From: Pseudomonadota bacterium
GTDB taxonomy: Bacteria > Pseudomonadota > Gammaproteobacteria > Burkholderiales > Burkholderiaceae_B
Direction of reading: 5' to 3'
Length of the DNA: 64,000 bases
Assembly (NCBI GenBank): GCA_023425645.1
Contig: JAFACG010000005.1
Span: 1 to 64,000 of the forward strand
The first letter of the stretch is position 1; every line of letters starts with the position of its first letter. The notes under the pieces were generated by a model that was not told the DNA's origin, did not search any database, and saw only the letters and a list, made by a program, of their open reading frames with translations. Both the position numbers and the translations under genes were made by a program. Shown here piece after piece: positions 18,524 to 27,333 of this stretch.

Positions 18524-20932
18524 TCATGAGCGTGCGGACTCTTCTGCGTCCCGGCCCCCTTCCTGGGGCAGCCAGCGCTGCGCCGGATGCAGGCTGATGC
18601 CATGCGCCCGCAGCTGGCGCAGCAGATCCAGCATCAGGTTGCTGCGCACGCGGCGCAGCGGATGCATGCTGGCCAGAAAGCAGCGCATGCCGAAAGCCAG
18701 CCCATCGCCCTGGATGCCGTCGCAATACAATTGCGCTGGCGGATCCTCCAGTATCTCGGGCTGGGCGCGCACGGCCTGCTGCAGCAGCTCCATGACCAGA
18801 TCGGCGTCCACGTCCAGCGGCAGCAGCAGGCGCGCCTCCACCGCGCCCAGGGAGGCGGGCGTGTAGGTCAGGTTGCGCACCTGGCGGCCCACCATGTCGG
18901 CGTTGGGCACCGTCAGCATGCTGCAATCGAACTTCTCCACATAGGTGGCGCGCATGCGGATCTCGCGCACCGTACCCTCGCTGCCGTCCACTTCCACCCA
19001 GTCGCCCACCTTGACGGGACGCTCCAGCATCAGGACCAGGCCGGAGGCGAAATTCTGGACAATGCCGCGCAGCCCGAAACCCACACCGACCGTCAAGGCG
19101 GTGAATATCCAGGTGACGGACTCGATGGGCACGCCCAGCATGGACAGGCAGATCACCAGCAGGACGAAATAGCCTACATAGCTCACCGTGCCGACGATGG
19201 CGTTCTGCAAGCCCGGCTCCAGATTGGTGTTGGGCATGAAGCGATGGCGCAGCCAGTTGCGCAGCACATGGATCACGGCGATGCCCAGCAGCATCACGCC
19301 CAGTGCGATCAGCCACAAGTCCAGGCGCCACTGCACCGCTCCCAGGCGCAACACCTCGCGCGAGACGTCCAGACCCGATTCCAGCATCTGCTTGGGTGCG
19401 GTCAGCCAGTCCGAACTGATGACCCAGACCGTCAGGGCCAGCACCGAGGCGCGCGCCAGACCGAATATGACCACGATGAGCTGGCTCTGAATGCGAAGCT
19501 GTTCGCTCCCGGCCGTGCGGCTGCGGCCGCGCAGATGCGCGAGCAGGCTGTCGCAGATGTCCTGCAGCAGCACCATGAGCAGATAGCCGATGGAACCGAA
19601 GACCAGCATCAGGGTCAGGAAATGCGAGAGCAGTTCATCCGCCAGGCCTTGCCAGCCCCCCAGAAACAATAGCAGCGCCAGCGTGTAGACTCCCGCCGCC
19701 CCGTAGTACGCCAGCCGCGACCAATAATAGCCGCGCTCGCTCAGTCCCTGCCCTTTTCCGCCCGTCGGCGGCTGAGCGGACAAGAAGCGTTCAGCCCGCA
19801 GCCCCCACAGGCCGTAGACGAACAAAACCATGTACAGGACAGTGTCCACGCCATCCACCGAGAGCAGAAAGATCTCGGACATGGGCAGGGTGGTCCTGAA
19901 CATATCGGCCAGGAACTTGACGTAGGTCGTCAGCATGAACAGCCAGGGGAAACAGCGCAACCGGCGTTGCCCGCGGTCAGACAAAGGCAGCAGGCGCCAG
20001 GAACTGCGCGGCTGGAAGATGACCGCCTTCATGGCGGCCAGCACCAGGGCCCCCATGAAGGCGGCCAGCTGGGTGTAGGCGACCAGCTTGAGCTGCGGCT
20101 CCGACAGCCCGGGCCTGTCCAGCAGCAACAACATGATTTCCTTGCCCACGATCCAGGCCATGCCCATCCAGACCATGAAATTGGCCATGGCCAGGCCCGA
20201 GCGCCGCAAGCGCCCGCCGGGCGCATGGCGCGTGACCAGGGCCGGCAAGACGCGCAGCAGCGTCACGCCCACGAGCAACGCGGCCAGGACCAGCCACACC
20301 GAGCCGCTGCTTTGCTGCCAACTGGATCGGGACAGAGTCTGGCGCCATTGCTGCGCATAATCCGATAATTTCTGGCGATCGGATGGCCAGGCCTGGCGCA
20401 GTTGGGGCACCCCTTCCAGGAACAACAGGGATGGCGAACGTTTCCAGCGCTGCTCGTCTTCGTAGCGCTGGCCGGCGTCCCGCAAGAGCTGGCGCGTCTG
20501 CTCGGCCTCGACCTGGACCAGGCGCGCCACTTTCAGTTCGGCCTGCAGAGCCGCCACCGCGCGCTGCAACTGGGCGCGCTCCAGGCGCACCGCTTCCGGC
20601 TCGTCATCTCCTTCGGCTTCCTCGCCCAGTTCCTGCAGGCGCGCCTGCAGGAACTGGCTGCGCCGCTCCAATTGCTGCACGGTGCGGGCGGACAGCTCCA
20701 AGGCCTCGGTCAGGCGGTCCTCCTGCATACGCGCCGCCTCGGGACGCAAGGTCTCCCTCCCGTCCTCCAGGCGCAGCTGCAGCAGGCGCACGCGGTCCTG
20801 GGCCTGCTGCAGCTGCATCAACAGTTCCCGATCGGCCGGTCCCACCGGCACGACCTGGCCTTGCGCCGCGATCGGCATCCACAGACTCAGACATAGAAAA
20901 ACGATCAGCCACACTTCCCGCAACGCCTTCAT
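18524..20932 (-). CDS. Large MscS-family mechanosensitive channel (second of a tandem pair)
   Basis: An 802-residue inner-membrane protein. A signal peptide (LREVWLIVFLCLSLWMPIAA) is followed by a coiled-coil-rich periplasmic domain (about 30-200), multiple transmembrane helices, and the MscS module near the C-terminus: VGFGLRGIVQNFASGLVLML, then ERPVKVGDWVEVDGSEGTV and MLTVPNADMVGRQVRN. Such channels release solutes on hypo-osmotic shock. Start at 20932 was chosen for the AAGGA 4 nt upstream and for the signal peptide; a longer frame to 21013 lacks both. It lies 46 bp after its paralogue and is probably co-transcribed. Confidence 0.9.
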   Translation of the reverse strand: MKALREVWLIVFLCLSLWMPIAAQGQVVPVGPADRELLMQLQQAQDRVRLLQLRLEDGRETLRPEAARMQEDRLTEALELSARTVQQLERRSQFLQARLQELGEEAEGDDEPEAVRLERAQLQRAVAALQAELKVARLVQVEAEQTRQLLRDAGQRYEDEQRWKRSPSLLFLEGVPQLRQAWPSDRQKLSDYAQQWRQTLSRSSWQQSSGSVWLVLAALLVGVTLLRVLPALVTRHAPGGRLRRSGLAMANFMVWMGMAWIVGKEIMLLLLDRPGLSEPQLKLVAYTQLAAFMGALVLAAMKAVIFQPRSSWRLLPLSDRGQRRLRCFPWLFMLTTYVKFLADMFRTTLPMSEIFLLSVDGVDTVLYMVLFVYGLWGLRAERFLSAQPPTGGKGQGLSERGYYWSRLAYYGAAGVYTLALLLFLGGWQGLADELLSHFLTLMLVFGSIGYLLMVLLQDICDSLLAHLRGRSRTAGSEQLRIQSQLIVVIFGLARASVLALTVWVISSDWLTAPKQMLESGLDVSREVLRLGAVQWRLDLWLIALGVMLLGIAVIHVLRNWLRHRFMPNTNLEPGLQNAIVGTVSYVGYFVLLVICLSMLGVPIESVTWIFTALTVGVGFGLRGIVQNFASGLVLMLERPVKVGDWVEVDGSEGTVREIRMRATYVEKFDCSMLTVPNADMVGRQVRNLTYTPASLGAVEARLLLPLDVDADLVMELLQQAVRAQPEILEDPPAQLYCDGIQGDGLAFGMRCFLASMHPLRRVRSNLMLDLLRQLRAHGISLHPAQRWLPQEGGRDAEESARS

Positions 20933-20978
20933 ATCGTCCTTTACCGTGTTGTAAGCAGTCCTGATTCCAGACACCAAC

Positions 20979-23435
20979 CTATTGAGTGTCGGCTGCAAGG
21001 GGAAGGGTTCCATCTTTGCCCGCCTGGCTTGCCGCGGGCGTGGCGGGTAGCACCGTCATGGTCTGCGTATGGTGCAGCACCAGCCCGTTCCGGCGCAGGC
21101 GGTCCAGGATCTCGAACATCAGCGAGCTGCGTGTCTTGGCCGAAAGGCGCGGCGAGGACACGAAACTGCTGGCCGTGAACGCCAGGCCATTGGCGTCGAA
21201 TCCGTCCAGGGTCACGCCCGGGGCCGGATCCTCCAGCACGTCGGGGTGGTCCTGCATGGCCTCCATCATGATATCGCGCACCCGTTTGGCATCCGTGTCG
21301 ATGGGCATGTTGATCTTGACGTTGACCACGCCCAGCGGATTGGTCAGGGTGACGTTGCGCACGGGCTTGGTGATGAATTCCGAATTGGGCACGATCAGGG
21401 TGGAGCGGTCGAACATCTCGATCTCGGTGGCGCGCGCATTGATCTTGCGCACATTGCCTTCCACCCCGTTCAGGCTGACCCAGTCGCCCACCTTGATGGG
21501 CCGCTCGGCCAGCAGGATCAGTCCGGAGACGAAATTCTGCACCACCGCCTGCAAGCCGAAACCGATGCCCACCGACAGGGCCGAGATGATCCAGGCCATG
21601 CGCTCCAGGCCTATGCCCAAGGATGAGATCGTCATGGCCAGCACGACGAAATAGCCCACATAGCTGAAGAGATTGGCCGTGGACACACGCATGCCGGCGT
21701 CGATGCGCGTGGCGGGCAGCAACTGGTTCGTCATCCAGCGCTGCAGGACCTTGACGGCGAAGATGCCCACCAGCAGCACCAGCAGCGCCGCCAGCACGGA
21801 ACCCGGCTTGATCTGCACCTGGCCGATGGAAAATCCCGTCATCAGGAATCCCAGGCGACGCTGCAGCCACTCGGCGGGATCCTCGCCGAAAGGCAGCAGG
21901 ACCAGCGTGACGGCCGCCACGATCAGGCTCAGGCGCGCTGCTCCGGACAGCAGGATCACAAGCTGGCTGCGGGCGCGCAACTGCGAATTGGAGAGTTCAT
22001 TGGCGGCGCGCTTTTCCTTGAACTGCAGCAGCAGGCTGTTGCCGATGTCGCCGACCAGGGCCACCAGCACGTAGCAGGTGCAGATCACCATGCTCAGCCA
22101 CAGCGTCTCCTGCACGATCAGGCTGCTCAGCGCGATGTAGCCCAGCAGAAAGGCCAGCAAGCCCACGGCGATGACCACCCCCAGCACCATGGGCACGGAG
22201 CGGAACCAGCCGTTGGCCCTGGGCGCCGGTTCCGGCTTGGCGCCCTCCTCGGTCGCCTGCGCCGGCTGGCGGACGCGCAGGCCCTGGGTCAGGTTCCAGG
22301 CGGCGAAGGCGATCAGCATGCTCAGCGTCAGGGTGTTGAAGCTGTTCACCAGCAAGGTGGCGCTGAGCGTGGCGTTGATCAGGCCCAGCAGCTGCTGGGA
22401 CATCCAGGTGAGCGTCACCATGACGCCCAGGGCGATGGGCAGCCAGGCCAGCTTGGTGGCCACGTCGCCCGGAATGGGCGGCAGGCGCCAGCTTGGCCGC
22501 TGCGGCGCCAGCAGCACCCGGCCCATGCCGGTCACGAAACCGCCCAGGTACAAGGCGAACACGCACTTGGACACAAAGCTGTCCAGTTCGGCGGGCAGCT
22601 CGCCCTGCCAGTGCAAGAGCATGGAAGCAATGGAGCCGAGCAGGCCCGGCGCCAGCGTGTAGAGCACGATCAGGGCGGCGGCGTAGAACGAGCGCCGCAG
22701 GCGCGAGGGCTTGGTGTGATTGATGGTGAAGTCGGCCAGGCCGCGCGCCAGCAGGACCGCCACGCCCAGCACCAGCAGCGCCAGGGCGCCGGCCAGCCAG
22801 AATACGCGCGCGGGCGCATCCACCATGCGTTTCTCCAGATCGCCCACCATGCGCTCGACCCGGCCCAGATCGCCGGGCAGATCGCGCTTGACGTTGCTCC
22901 AGAAGCGCGGCGTCAGGATGGACTGCGAGCGGCGTCCCAGCTCGGCCTGGAAAATCTGCCGGCGCTGCTTGGATATCTGGTCTATGCCTTGGCGGGTCTC
23001 CACCCCGATCAGCCTGGCCAGCTTGATCTGGCCGTCCAGGTTGGACTGGGCCTGCTGCAGCTGGGCCCGCTGGCGGGCGATGTCCTCGGACTCCCCGGCC
23101 TGCTCGTCCACCGGCCCCAGCTGGGTCAGGCGCGCCTCCACGCTGCTCAGCTCCGGCTCCAGCCGGACGCCTATCTCCTGCGCCTGCTCCTGGGCCTCGG
23201 TCAGGCTGTTGCGCAACTCGACCAGTTCGGTATCGGTCAGATCATCCGGCTTCTGCAGCCGACCCTGCACTTTCTGCAAGGTCTGGCGCAAACCGTCAAG
23301 CGCCTTGCCGGCCTCCTCGGCCTGGACGGCGGCGGGCTCGGCGGCATGCGCGGGCGCGCCCCGCATTCCCAGGAACAGGACAAGAAAACAAAGGCTGAAC
23401 AGGGCGCACAGGCCCAGGCGGCGCATGGACTGCAT
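20979..23435 (-). CDS. Large MscS-family mechanosensitive channel with DUF3772-type periplasmic domain (first of a tandem pair)
   Basis: An 818-residue inner-membrane protein. A signal peptide (about 1-32, ending GAPAHAAEP) is followed by a helical periplasmic region of DUF3772 character (about 40-200), about 11 transmembrane helices, and the MscS domain (VGIGFGLQAVVQNFVSGLIL, RPIKVGDWVSLNGVEGNVRK, TLIVPNSEFITKPVRN). The pore helix carries the usual Gly/Ala-rich pattern. Its clear similarity in layout to the gene downstream indicates an old tandem duplication. It is the first gene of a two-gene channel operon with about 240 bp of upstream non-coding sequence. Confidence 0.9.
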   Translation of the reverse strand: MQSMRRLGLCALFSLCFLVLFLGMRGAPAHAAEPAAVQAEEAGKALDGLRQTLQKVQGRLQKPDDLTDTELVELRNSLTEAQEQAQEIGVRLEPELSSVEARLTQLGPVDEQAGESEDIARQRAQLQQAQSNLDGQIKLARLIGVETRQGIDQISKQRRQIFQAELGRRSQSILTPRFWSNVKRDLPGDLGRVERMVGDLEKRMVDAPARVFWLAGALALLVLGVAVLLARGLADFTINHTKPSRLRRSFYAAALIVLYTLAPGLLGSIASMLLHWQGELPAELDSFVSKCVFALYLGGFVTGMGRVLLAPQRPSWRLPPIPGDVATKLAWLPIALGVMVTLTWMSQQLLGLINATLSATLLVNSFNTLTLSMLIAFAAWNLTQGLRVRQPAQATEEGAKPEPAPRANGWFRSVPMVLGVVIAVGLLAFLLGYIALSSLIVQETLWLSMVICTCYVLVALVGDIGNSLLLQFKEKRAANELSNSQLRARSQLVILLSGAARLSLIVAAVTLVLLPFGEDPAEWLQRRLGFLMTGFSIGQVQIKPGSVLAALLVLLVGIFAVKVLQRWMTNQLLPATRIDAGMRVSTANLFSYVGYFVVLAMTISSLGIGLERMAWIISALSVGIGFGLQAVVQNFVSGLILLAERPIKVGDWVSLNGVEGNVRKINARATEIEMFDRSTLIVPNSEFITKPVRNVTLTNPLGVVNVKINMPIDTDAKRVRDIMMEAMQDHPDVLEDPAPGVTLDGFDANGLAFTASSFVSSPRLSAKTRSSLMFEILDRLRRNGLVLHHTQTMTVLPATPAASQAGKDGTLPLAADTQ

Positions 23436-23603
23436 CGGGATGGCTCCAGGTATCCGGCAAGGCCGTGCGCCGGCCCTACTGTCGGACCCGGCACGCACGG
23501 CAGCGTGAAAACATGCACAGAATACTCAAGAATCGCGGCCATAGTGCTACCCGGTGAAACCGGGAACACATCTTTTTTGCAGGAAAGCCCGCCCCAAAGC
23601 GTC

Positions 23604-23626
23604 CGGGCCGGCAATGTGCCGGCCCG
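23604..23626. repeat. Perfect 10-bp hairpin after the catabolic operon
   Basis: CGGGCCGGCA-ATG-TGCCGGCCCG lies between the end of the FAD oxidoreductase gene (23673) and the start of the mscS pair. It has no T-run on either side, so it may be a factor-dependent terminator or an mRNA 3'-end stabiliser. The rest of 23436-23672 holds nothing else recognisable. Confidence 0.5.
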
Positions 23627-23672
23627 AAGACTGATCTGATTGCTGCAAAGAACGGGTCAGGCGCGCCGGCTG

Positions 23673-25274
23673 CTACCGTATCTGCTCAGCCACCATGAAG
23701 CCCGAGGCTCCCGCCAGGCCGGGGCCGGGGTGGGTGGAGGCGCCGATGTGGTAGACGTTCTTGTAAGGGGTGCGGTGCGAGCGCGCGCCCTGGCTGCTGG
23801 CGAAGGGCCGCATCCAGAAGAACTGGTCGGGCGAGCACACGCCCGAATAAGGGTCTCCCCCCACCAGGTTGCAGTTGGCTCTTTCCAGGTCGGCCGGCGA
23901 CAGGGCCTTGATGCCGACGATCTGCCGGCGCAGGCCCGGCAGAATGGCCTCCAGCTGGCCGACGATGCGCTCGCACACGGCCTCGCGCACCGCCTCGTTC
24001 CATTGCCCGTCTTCCGGCACGGCGATCTTGCCGGCCGCATCGCCGCGCAGGCGCGAAGGCATGTCCTGCATCTGCATCCACAGAATCCACTTGCCTTGCG
24101 GCGCACGTCCCGGATCCACGGCGCATGGCTGGCCTATGGCCACCGTGGGCTTGGCCGGGATCAGGCCATTGTTGGCCTGGGCCACGCTCATGCTGACATC
24201 CTCCAGGCTGTCGGACAAATGCAGCAAAGGCACTTTCAGCAATTCCGGATCGCTCCAGTTGGGCATGCCGTCCAGGGCGATGTGGATCTGCATGTCGCCG
24301 CGCCCGAAACGATAGGCCTGCGCCTGCTCCCGCACCGGCGCGGGCGCGCCCGGCAGCAGGCGGCCGTAAAGCTGGGGCGGCGTGACGTTGCACACCACGG
24401 CCTCGGTGGCTTCATACAGCCGGCCGCCGGCGCGCACGCCGCGCGCTTTCTGCCCGTCCAGCACGATCTCCTCGACTTCGGTATTGAGCTGGACGCGTCC
24501 GCCGGCTTTCTCGACCAGGGCGCACAGGGCGCGCACCAGGTTCCGGCCGCCGCCCTTGACCACCGGCATGCCGCCGGCCACCACCGCCGCGAAGGTCAGC
24601 TTGCCGATCAGCGCCGAGCAGGCGTCGTCCGGCCCCAGCCCGGAGTGCAGCACCCAGGGCGCCATCATGCCGCGCACGCGATCATCCTTGACTTCGCGTT
24701 CGGCCCAGCGGCGGAAGGACTCCAGGGATTCGCGGCCATATTGCATCAAGCCGTCCAGGCGGCGCTTGCGCCACTGGGAGAACAGCAGGCCCAGCAGGCC
24801 GCGGCTGTAGGGCTCGGATCCCAGCAGGCCGAAGGTCAGTGCGGCGTCGCGCTCGAACAACTGGCTGGCCATCTGTCCGAAGGCGGCGCCGTCGCCCGCG
24901 GCAAAGGCGTTGATGCGCTGCACGGCATCGCCCACGTCATTGCGCAGGGCCAGGCCCCGCCCGTCGCTGCCCACCACCCCCGTGGTATAGCCATTGTCCA
25001 GGAACTCCACGCCCTGGGCCGCCAGGTCGTCCTTCAAGCGCGCATAGGCCGCGCCCGAGGTGAACAGCGGATACCAGGACGAGAACACTTCATGCGTGAA
25101 ACCGGGAAACAGCTCCTCGGTGCGTATGCAGCCCCCCGCCCTGTCGTTGCGCTCCAGCACCAGCACCCGCTTGCCGCGCTGGGCCAGCAAGGCCGTGCAG
25201 ACCAGGGAATTGATGCCGCTGCCCACCACCACGACAGCATGCCGCTCGTTGTTTTTTATTGTCTCGCTTGTCAT
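23673..25274 (-). CDS. FAD-dependent oxidoreductase, phytoene desaturase/PYROXD2-like
   Basis: A 533-residue flavoprotein. The N-terminal dinucleotide-binding motif is VVVVGSGINSLVCTALLAQRG with the acidic end of strand 2 in VLVLERNDRAGGC. The C-terminus has the matching FAD block YHIGASTHPGPGLAGASG. The family (NAD(P)/FAD oxidoreductases related to CrtI and PYROXD2) oxidises or isomerises C-C bonds; no carotenoid genes are present, so a catabolic role is favoured. It is the last gene of the dioxygenase operon. Confidence 0.85.
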   Translation of the reverse strand: MTSETIKNNERHAVVVVGSGINSLVCTALLAQRGKRVLVLERNDRAGGCIRTEELFPGFTHEVFSSWYPLFTSGAAYARLKDDLAAQGVEFLDNGYTTGVVGSDGRGLALRNDVGDAVQRINAFAAGDGAAFGQMASQLFERDAALTFGLLGSEPYSRGLLGLLFSQWRKRRLDGLMQYGRESLESFRRWAEREVKDDRVRGMMAPWVLHSGLGPDDACSALIGKLTFAAVVAGGMPVVKGGGRNLVRALCALVEKAGGRVQLNTEVEEIVLDGQKARGVRAGGRLYEATEAVVCNVTPPQLYGRLLPGAPAPVREQAQAYRFGRGDMQIHIALDGMPNWSDPELLKVPLLHLSDSLEDVSMSVAQANNGLIPAKPTVAIGQPCAVDPGRAPQGKWILWMQMQDMPSRLRGDAAGKIAVPEDGQWNEAVREAVCERIVGQLEAILPGLRRQIVGIKALSPADLERANCNLVGGDPYSGVCSPDQFFWMRPFASSQGARSHRTPYKNVYHIGASTHPGPGLAGASGFMVAEQIR

Positions 25275-25340
25275 CCCACCATCCTTGTTCTTGCCGCCCC
25301 CTGGGCGGCCAAAGCATCTTGTACCGCATTTCGCGGCGGA

Positions 25341-26165
25341 TCAGGAAGCCTGTTTCTGAGCCCAGACCTGGAACCAGTGGCGGGGCGAGCGCCCCTGCTC
25401 CGGCCCCAGCACGGAAAAGCCGCCGTCCACCGGCAGGTCCACGCCCGTCATCCAGGAAGCCGCGCCGGACACGGCGAACAGCACCGCCTGGGCCACTTCC
25501 GAGCCCGAGCCCACGCGGCCCAGCGGATGCACCTGCGCGCCCACCTGGTCGGCCTGCTCGCGCGAGCCGCCGCTCATGCGCTCCACGGCAGGCGACCAGG
25601 TCCAGGCGGGCGAGACCGCCAGCACGCGGATGCCCGCCGGCGCGAGCTCCACCGCCAGGCTCTTGGTCAACTGCAGGATGGCCGCCTTGGAGGCCGGGTA
25701 CAAAGCCCGGCCGGCCACGCCGAACTTGCCGCCCGTGCTGCCCATATTGATGATGACCCCGCCCCGCTCCATGTGCGGGCTGACCTTCTGCGCGAGGATC
25801 GCGCCCGACACCAGGTTCACGTCCAGCGTCTCGTGCCACAGCGCCCGGCTGGAAGCCAGGCCCTCGTCGCCGTAGCTGCAGGCGTTGTTGACCAGGATGT
25901 CGATGCGCCCGGTCTGCTCCAGGGCGGCCTGCACGCAGGCGTCCAGCTGCGCGTCGTCGCGGATGTCGGCCGCCATGAAACGCGCCCGGCCCACGGCCTG
26001 CAGGCGCGCCTCGGTGGCGCGCCCTTCATCCTGGCCCCGCCCCACGATCAGCACCCAGGCCCCGGCCGCGCACAGGGCCAGCGCGATATCCGCGCCCAGC
26101 CCCTGGGTGGAGCCGGTCACGATGGCGACCTTGCCCTGCAGATTGACTGAAAAATCCTGTTCCAT
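25341..26165 (-). CDS. SDR family oxidoreductase (putative dihydrodiol or alcohol dehydrogenase)
   Basis: A classical short-chain dehydrogenase of 274 residues: cofactor motif TGSTQGLG, NNAC (the NNAG position, with Cys in place of Gly), catalytic YPASK with a preceding Ser in INMGSTGG, and a C-terminal DLPVDGGFS. In a Rieske dioxygenase operon the expected task is oxidation of the cis-dihydrodiol to a catechol, but that is inference. The start at 26165 is 21 bp from the preceding gene. Confidence 0.88.
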   Translation of the reverse strand: MEQDFSVNLQGKVAIVTGSTQGLGADIALALCAAGAWVLIVGRGQDEGRATEARLQAVGRARFMAADIRDDAQLDACVQAALEQTGRIDILVNNACSYGDEGLASSRALWHETLDVNLVSGAILAQKVSPHMERGGVIINMGSTGGKFGVAGRALYPASKAAILQLTKSLAVELAPAGIRVLAVSPAWTWSPAVERMSGGSREQADQVGAQVHPLGRVGSGSEVAQAVLFAVSGAASWMTGVDLPVDGGFSVLGPEQGRSPRHWFQVWAQKQAS

Positions 26166-26185
26166 TCTTCCCCCTGCCGGCGGCC

Positions 26186-26782
26186 TCAGCCGCCGAATAC
26201 CGTATCCCAATCTTCCTGCTGGTCGATATGGGCGATCAGGCCCATGCTGGCCAGCGAGGCTTCATGCGTGCCGGGCGGCGCCGCGCAGGCCGTGGCGGCC
26301 ACGGCCACTTCGAACCCCATGTCGACGGCGTGCCGCACCGTGCTTTCCACGACCGAATGCGTGGCCACGCCGGCCACCACCAGCCGGTCCGCGCCCAGAC
26401 GCCGGACCACCGGCTCCAGCTGCGAGCCGAAGAAGGCGTTGATGCGCGTGTGGTGCACCTCGAACTCCTGCGGCAAGGGTTCCAGCCCTTCGTAGAAGTC
26501 CGCGCCCCAGCTGCCGGCCTGCATGGCCCCGATGCGCTGCACATTGCGCAGGATGGGGGCGTTGGTGAGCAGATCGGCGTAGTCGGGCCGGTAGCCGACC
26601 CGCACGTGCACCACCGGCACGCCGCGCGCGCGGGCCTGCGCCAGCAGCCTGCCGGCCGCCGCGATGACCTGCTGGCGCAGCGGGCTGTCGGCCGTCAGGC
26701 CGACCCGGATGCGGCCGTCCGCATGCAGCACATCGTTCTGGTAGTGCAGGGCCAGCAGGGCCGTGCGGCTCGGCGCGCCCAT
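26186..26782 (-). CDS. Isochorismatase-fold protein lacking the canonical Asp-Lys-Cys triad
   Basis: 198 residues with a clear isochorismatase/cysteine-hydrolase fold: ALLALHYQNDVL, VVHVRVGYRPDY, INAFFGSQLEPVVRRLGADR and VVAGVATHSVVESTVRHA. In the family the catalytic Asp lies in an IDMQNDF-type motif, the Lys lies five residues before the AF pair, and the Cys lies in GVATxxC. Here those positions are H13, H111 and V144, so none of the three is kept. The protein is probably not a conventional amidohydrolase; it may use histidines, act on an isochorismate-like ether, or be non-catalytic. Its ATG overlaps the stop of the dioxygenase beta gene (TGATG), tying it to that pathway. Confidence 0.8.
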   Translation of the reverse strand: MGAPSRTALLALHYQNDVLHADGRIRVGLTADSPLRQQVIAAAGRLLAQARARGVPVVHVRVGYRPDYADLLTNAPILRNVQRIGAMQAGSWGADFYEGLEPLPQEFEVHHTRINAFFGSQLEPVVRRLGADRLVVAGVATHSVVESTVRHAVDMGFEVAVAATACAAPPGTHEASLASMGLIAHIDQQEDWDTVFGG

Positions 26783-27318
26783 CAGATGTACACCTGGATG
26801 GCGCCGTGCACCGCATCGCGGTCCACCAGATTGACCTGCTTCATGCGCAGCTTCCAGCCGCCGTCCTCCTGGGCCTGCAGCTTGTGGATCAGCGAGCCGA
26901 CCCGGTGCACCTGCTCCTTGCCGCGCCACTCCATGGAATGGAAGGCGGAACGCACCACCAGATAGCCGTCCGGATCCGTGCCGTCTATCATCACATTGCT
27001 GACCACGCGGCAGGACTGGGTGACGGGCTGCTGCGACCAGTTGCGGCTGTTTTCCAGGCGGCGGATGCGCAGCTCGCGCAGCAGCTTGTTCTCCCAGCAC
27101 AGCGAAATGTGCTCATAGGGACTGGTCTGGTCGAAGCTGTGCGGGATCCAGTACATGCCGTCCTCGGTCCACAGGTCCAGCCACTCCTGCCAGCGGCGCT
27201 CGTCCAGCAGGCGCGCTTCCCGGTAGATGTACTGCTCCACCCCGCGGATGGCGTCCTGGCTCAGGCTCACGGGCGTCACACGGTCCACGCCCACATCAAA
27301 ATCAATATCAAACAACAT
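26782..27318 (-). CDS. Aromatic-ring-hydroxylating dioxygenase, small (beta) subunit
   Basis: A 178-residue protein of the NTF2-like beta-subunit family. Typical blocks are VEQYIYREARLLDERRWQEW, LDLWTEDGMYWIP, RELRIRRLENSRNWSQQP and SAFHSMEWRGKEQ. Beta subunits form the cap of the alpha3beta3 hexamer and influence substrate choice. It is separated from the alpha gene by only 15 bp. Confidence 0.92.
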   Translation of the reverse strand: MLFDIDFDVGVDRVTPVSLSQDAIRGVEQYIYREARLLDERRWQEWLDLWTEDGMYWIPHSFDQTSPYEHISLCWENKLLRELRIRRLENSRNWSQQPVTQSCRVVSNVMIDGTDPDGYLVVRSAFHSMEWRGKEQVHRVGSLIHKLQAQEDGGWKLRMKQVNLVDRDAVHGAIQVYI

Positions 27319-27333
27319 GGCAGGTCTCCTCGG

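Noticed and set aside
23640..26150. Plus-strand open frame opposite the FAD oxidoreductase and SDR
   Set aside because: No domain, biased composition, and it would require overlapping two clear genes.
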